A stretch of DNA of 64,000 bases from JACDHG01 sp963815295 (lineage in GTDB: Bacteria > Actinomycetota > Actinomycetes > Propionibacteriales > Nocardioidaceae): positions 868,001 to 932,000 of the forward strand of contig CAWFFZ010000008.1 of assembly GCA_963815295.1 (NCBI GenBank), given 5' to 3'. Below are positions 63,957 to 64,000 of this stretch, one piece after another. The notes beneath the pieces were generated by a model, which was given only the letters and a program-made list of their open reading frames with translations, ran no database searches and was not told the origin of the DNA. Made by a program: the position numbers and the translations under genes. How positions within the stretch are numbered: the stretch's first letter is position 1; every line of letters begins with the position of its first letter.

Positions 63957-64000
63957 GTGGCGCTGGGAATTCGTCCAGTTAGCGGGTGTCAGACGCCGGC

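Overview
The window is high-GC, densely packed bacterial chromosome. Frequent GTG starts, 1-4 base start/stop overlaps, Tat/lipobox exported proteins and families such as DUF3052, DUF1918, SigE-type ECF factors, CHAD and DinB2-like polymerases point to an actinomycete. A Nocardioides-like member of Propionibacteriales is plausible, but that is inference from gene content. I saw no rRNA, tRNA, CRISPR array, transposase or prophage.

Region 1 (1-4574) ends a sugar ABC importer and continues with a secreted alpha/alpha-toroid protein, a GH130 mannoside phosphorylase-like enzyme and an AGE-family epimerase. It looks like a glycan/mannoside utilisation operon.

Region 2 (4577-22969) is the most coherent system, a peptidoglycan/amino-sugar salvage island. 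Secreted NagZ, NamZ and a penicillin-binding-type serine hydrolase would release sugars outside the membrane. A solute-binding lipoprotein and two permeases would import them. A BadF-type kinase (MurK-like) and MurQ would convert MurNAc to GlcNAc-6-P. NagA, an AgaS-like SIS protein, an ROK kinase and a class II aldolase would carry the sugar into glycolysis. A MurR-like RpiR regulator lies inside. An S66 LD-carboxypeptidase-like gene and an XRE/DUF2975 pair sit at one edge. The gene set resembles the Bacillus murQ-murR-amlB-nagZ-namZ operon, with an ABC importer plus kinase replacing the PTS. Several of its genes carry frameshifts, and an exported endonuclease/phosphatase gene is reduced to a remnant.

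Region 3 (23154-36608) is mixed housekeeping and accessory genes: aldo/keto reductase, Nudix regulator/enzyme, acyl-CoA dehydrogenase, PLP decarboxylase, a yeast-type cytosine deaminase, a histone-H1-like basic protein, a CHAD protein and a DinB polymerase with valine at the steric-gate position.

Region 4 (36725-49460) holds an HtrA-like protease, a SpoU methyltransferase (frameshifted), an ABC-2 exporter, flavin and quinone-type oxidoreductases, a VOC/PhyH pair and a badly broken DUF4389 membrane protein.

Region 5 (49467-64000) has an exported hydrolase, a sortase with a lipobox, an ECF sigma factor coupled to a membrane protein, a NarL-type two-component system, a SNF2-family helicase, a truncated methyltransferase and a GntR regulator at the edge.

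Frameshifts occur in at least eight genes across the window. Either the source sequence has indel errors or several genes are decaying; reads are needed to decide.
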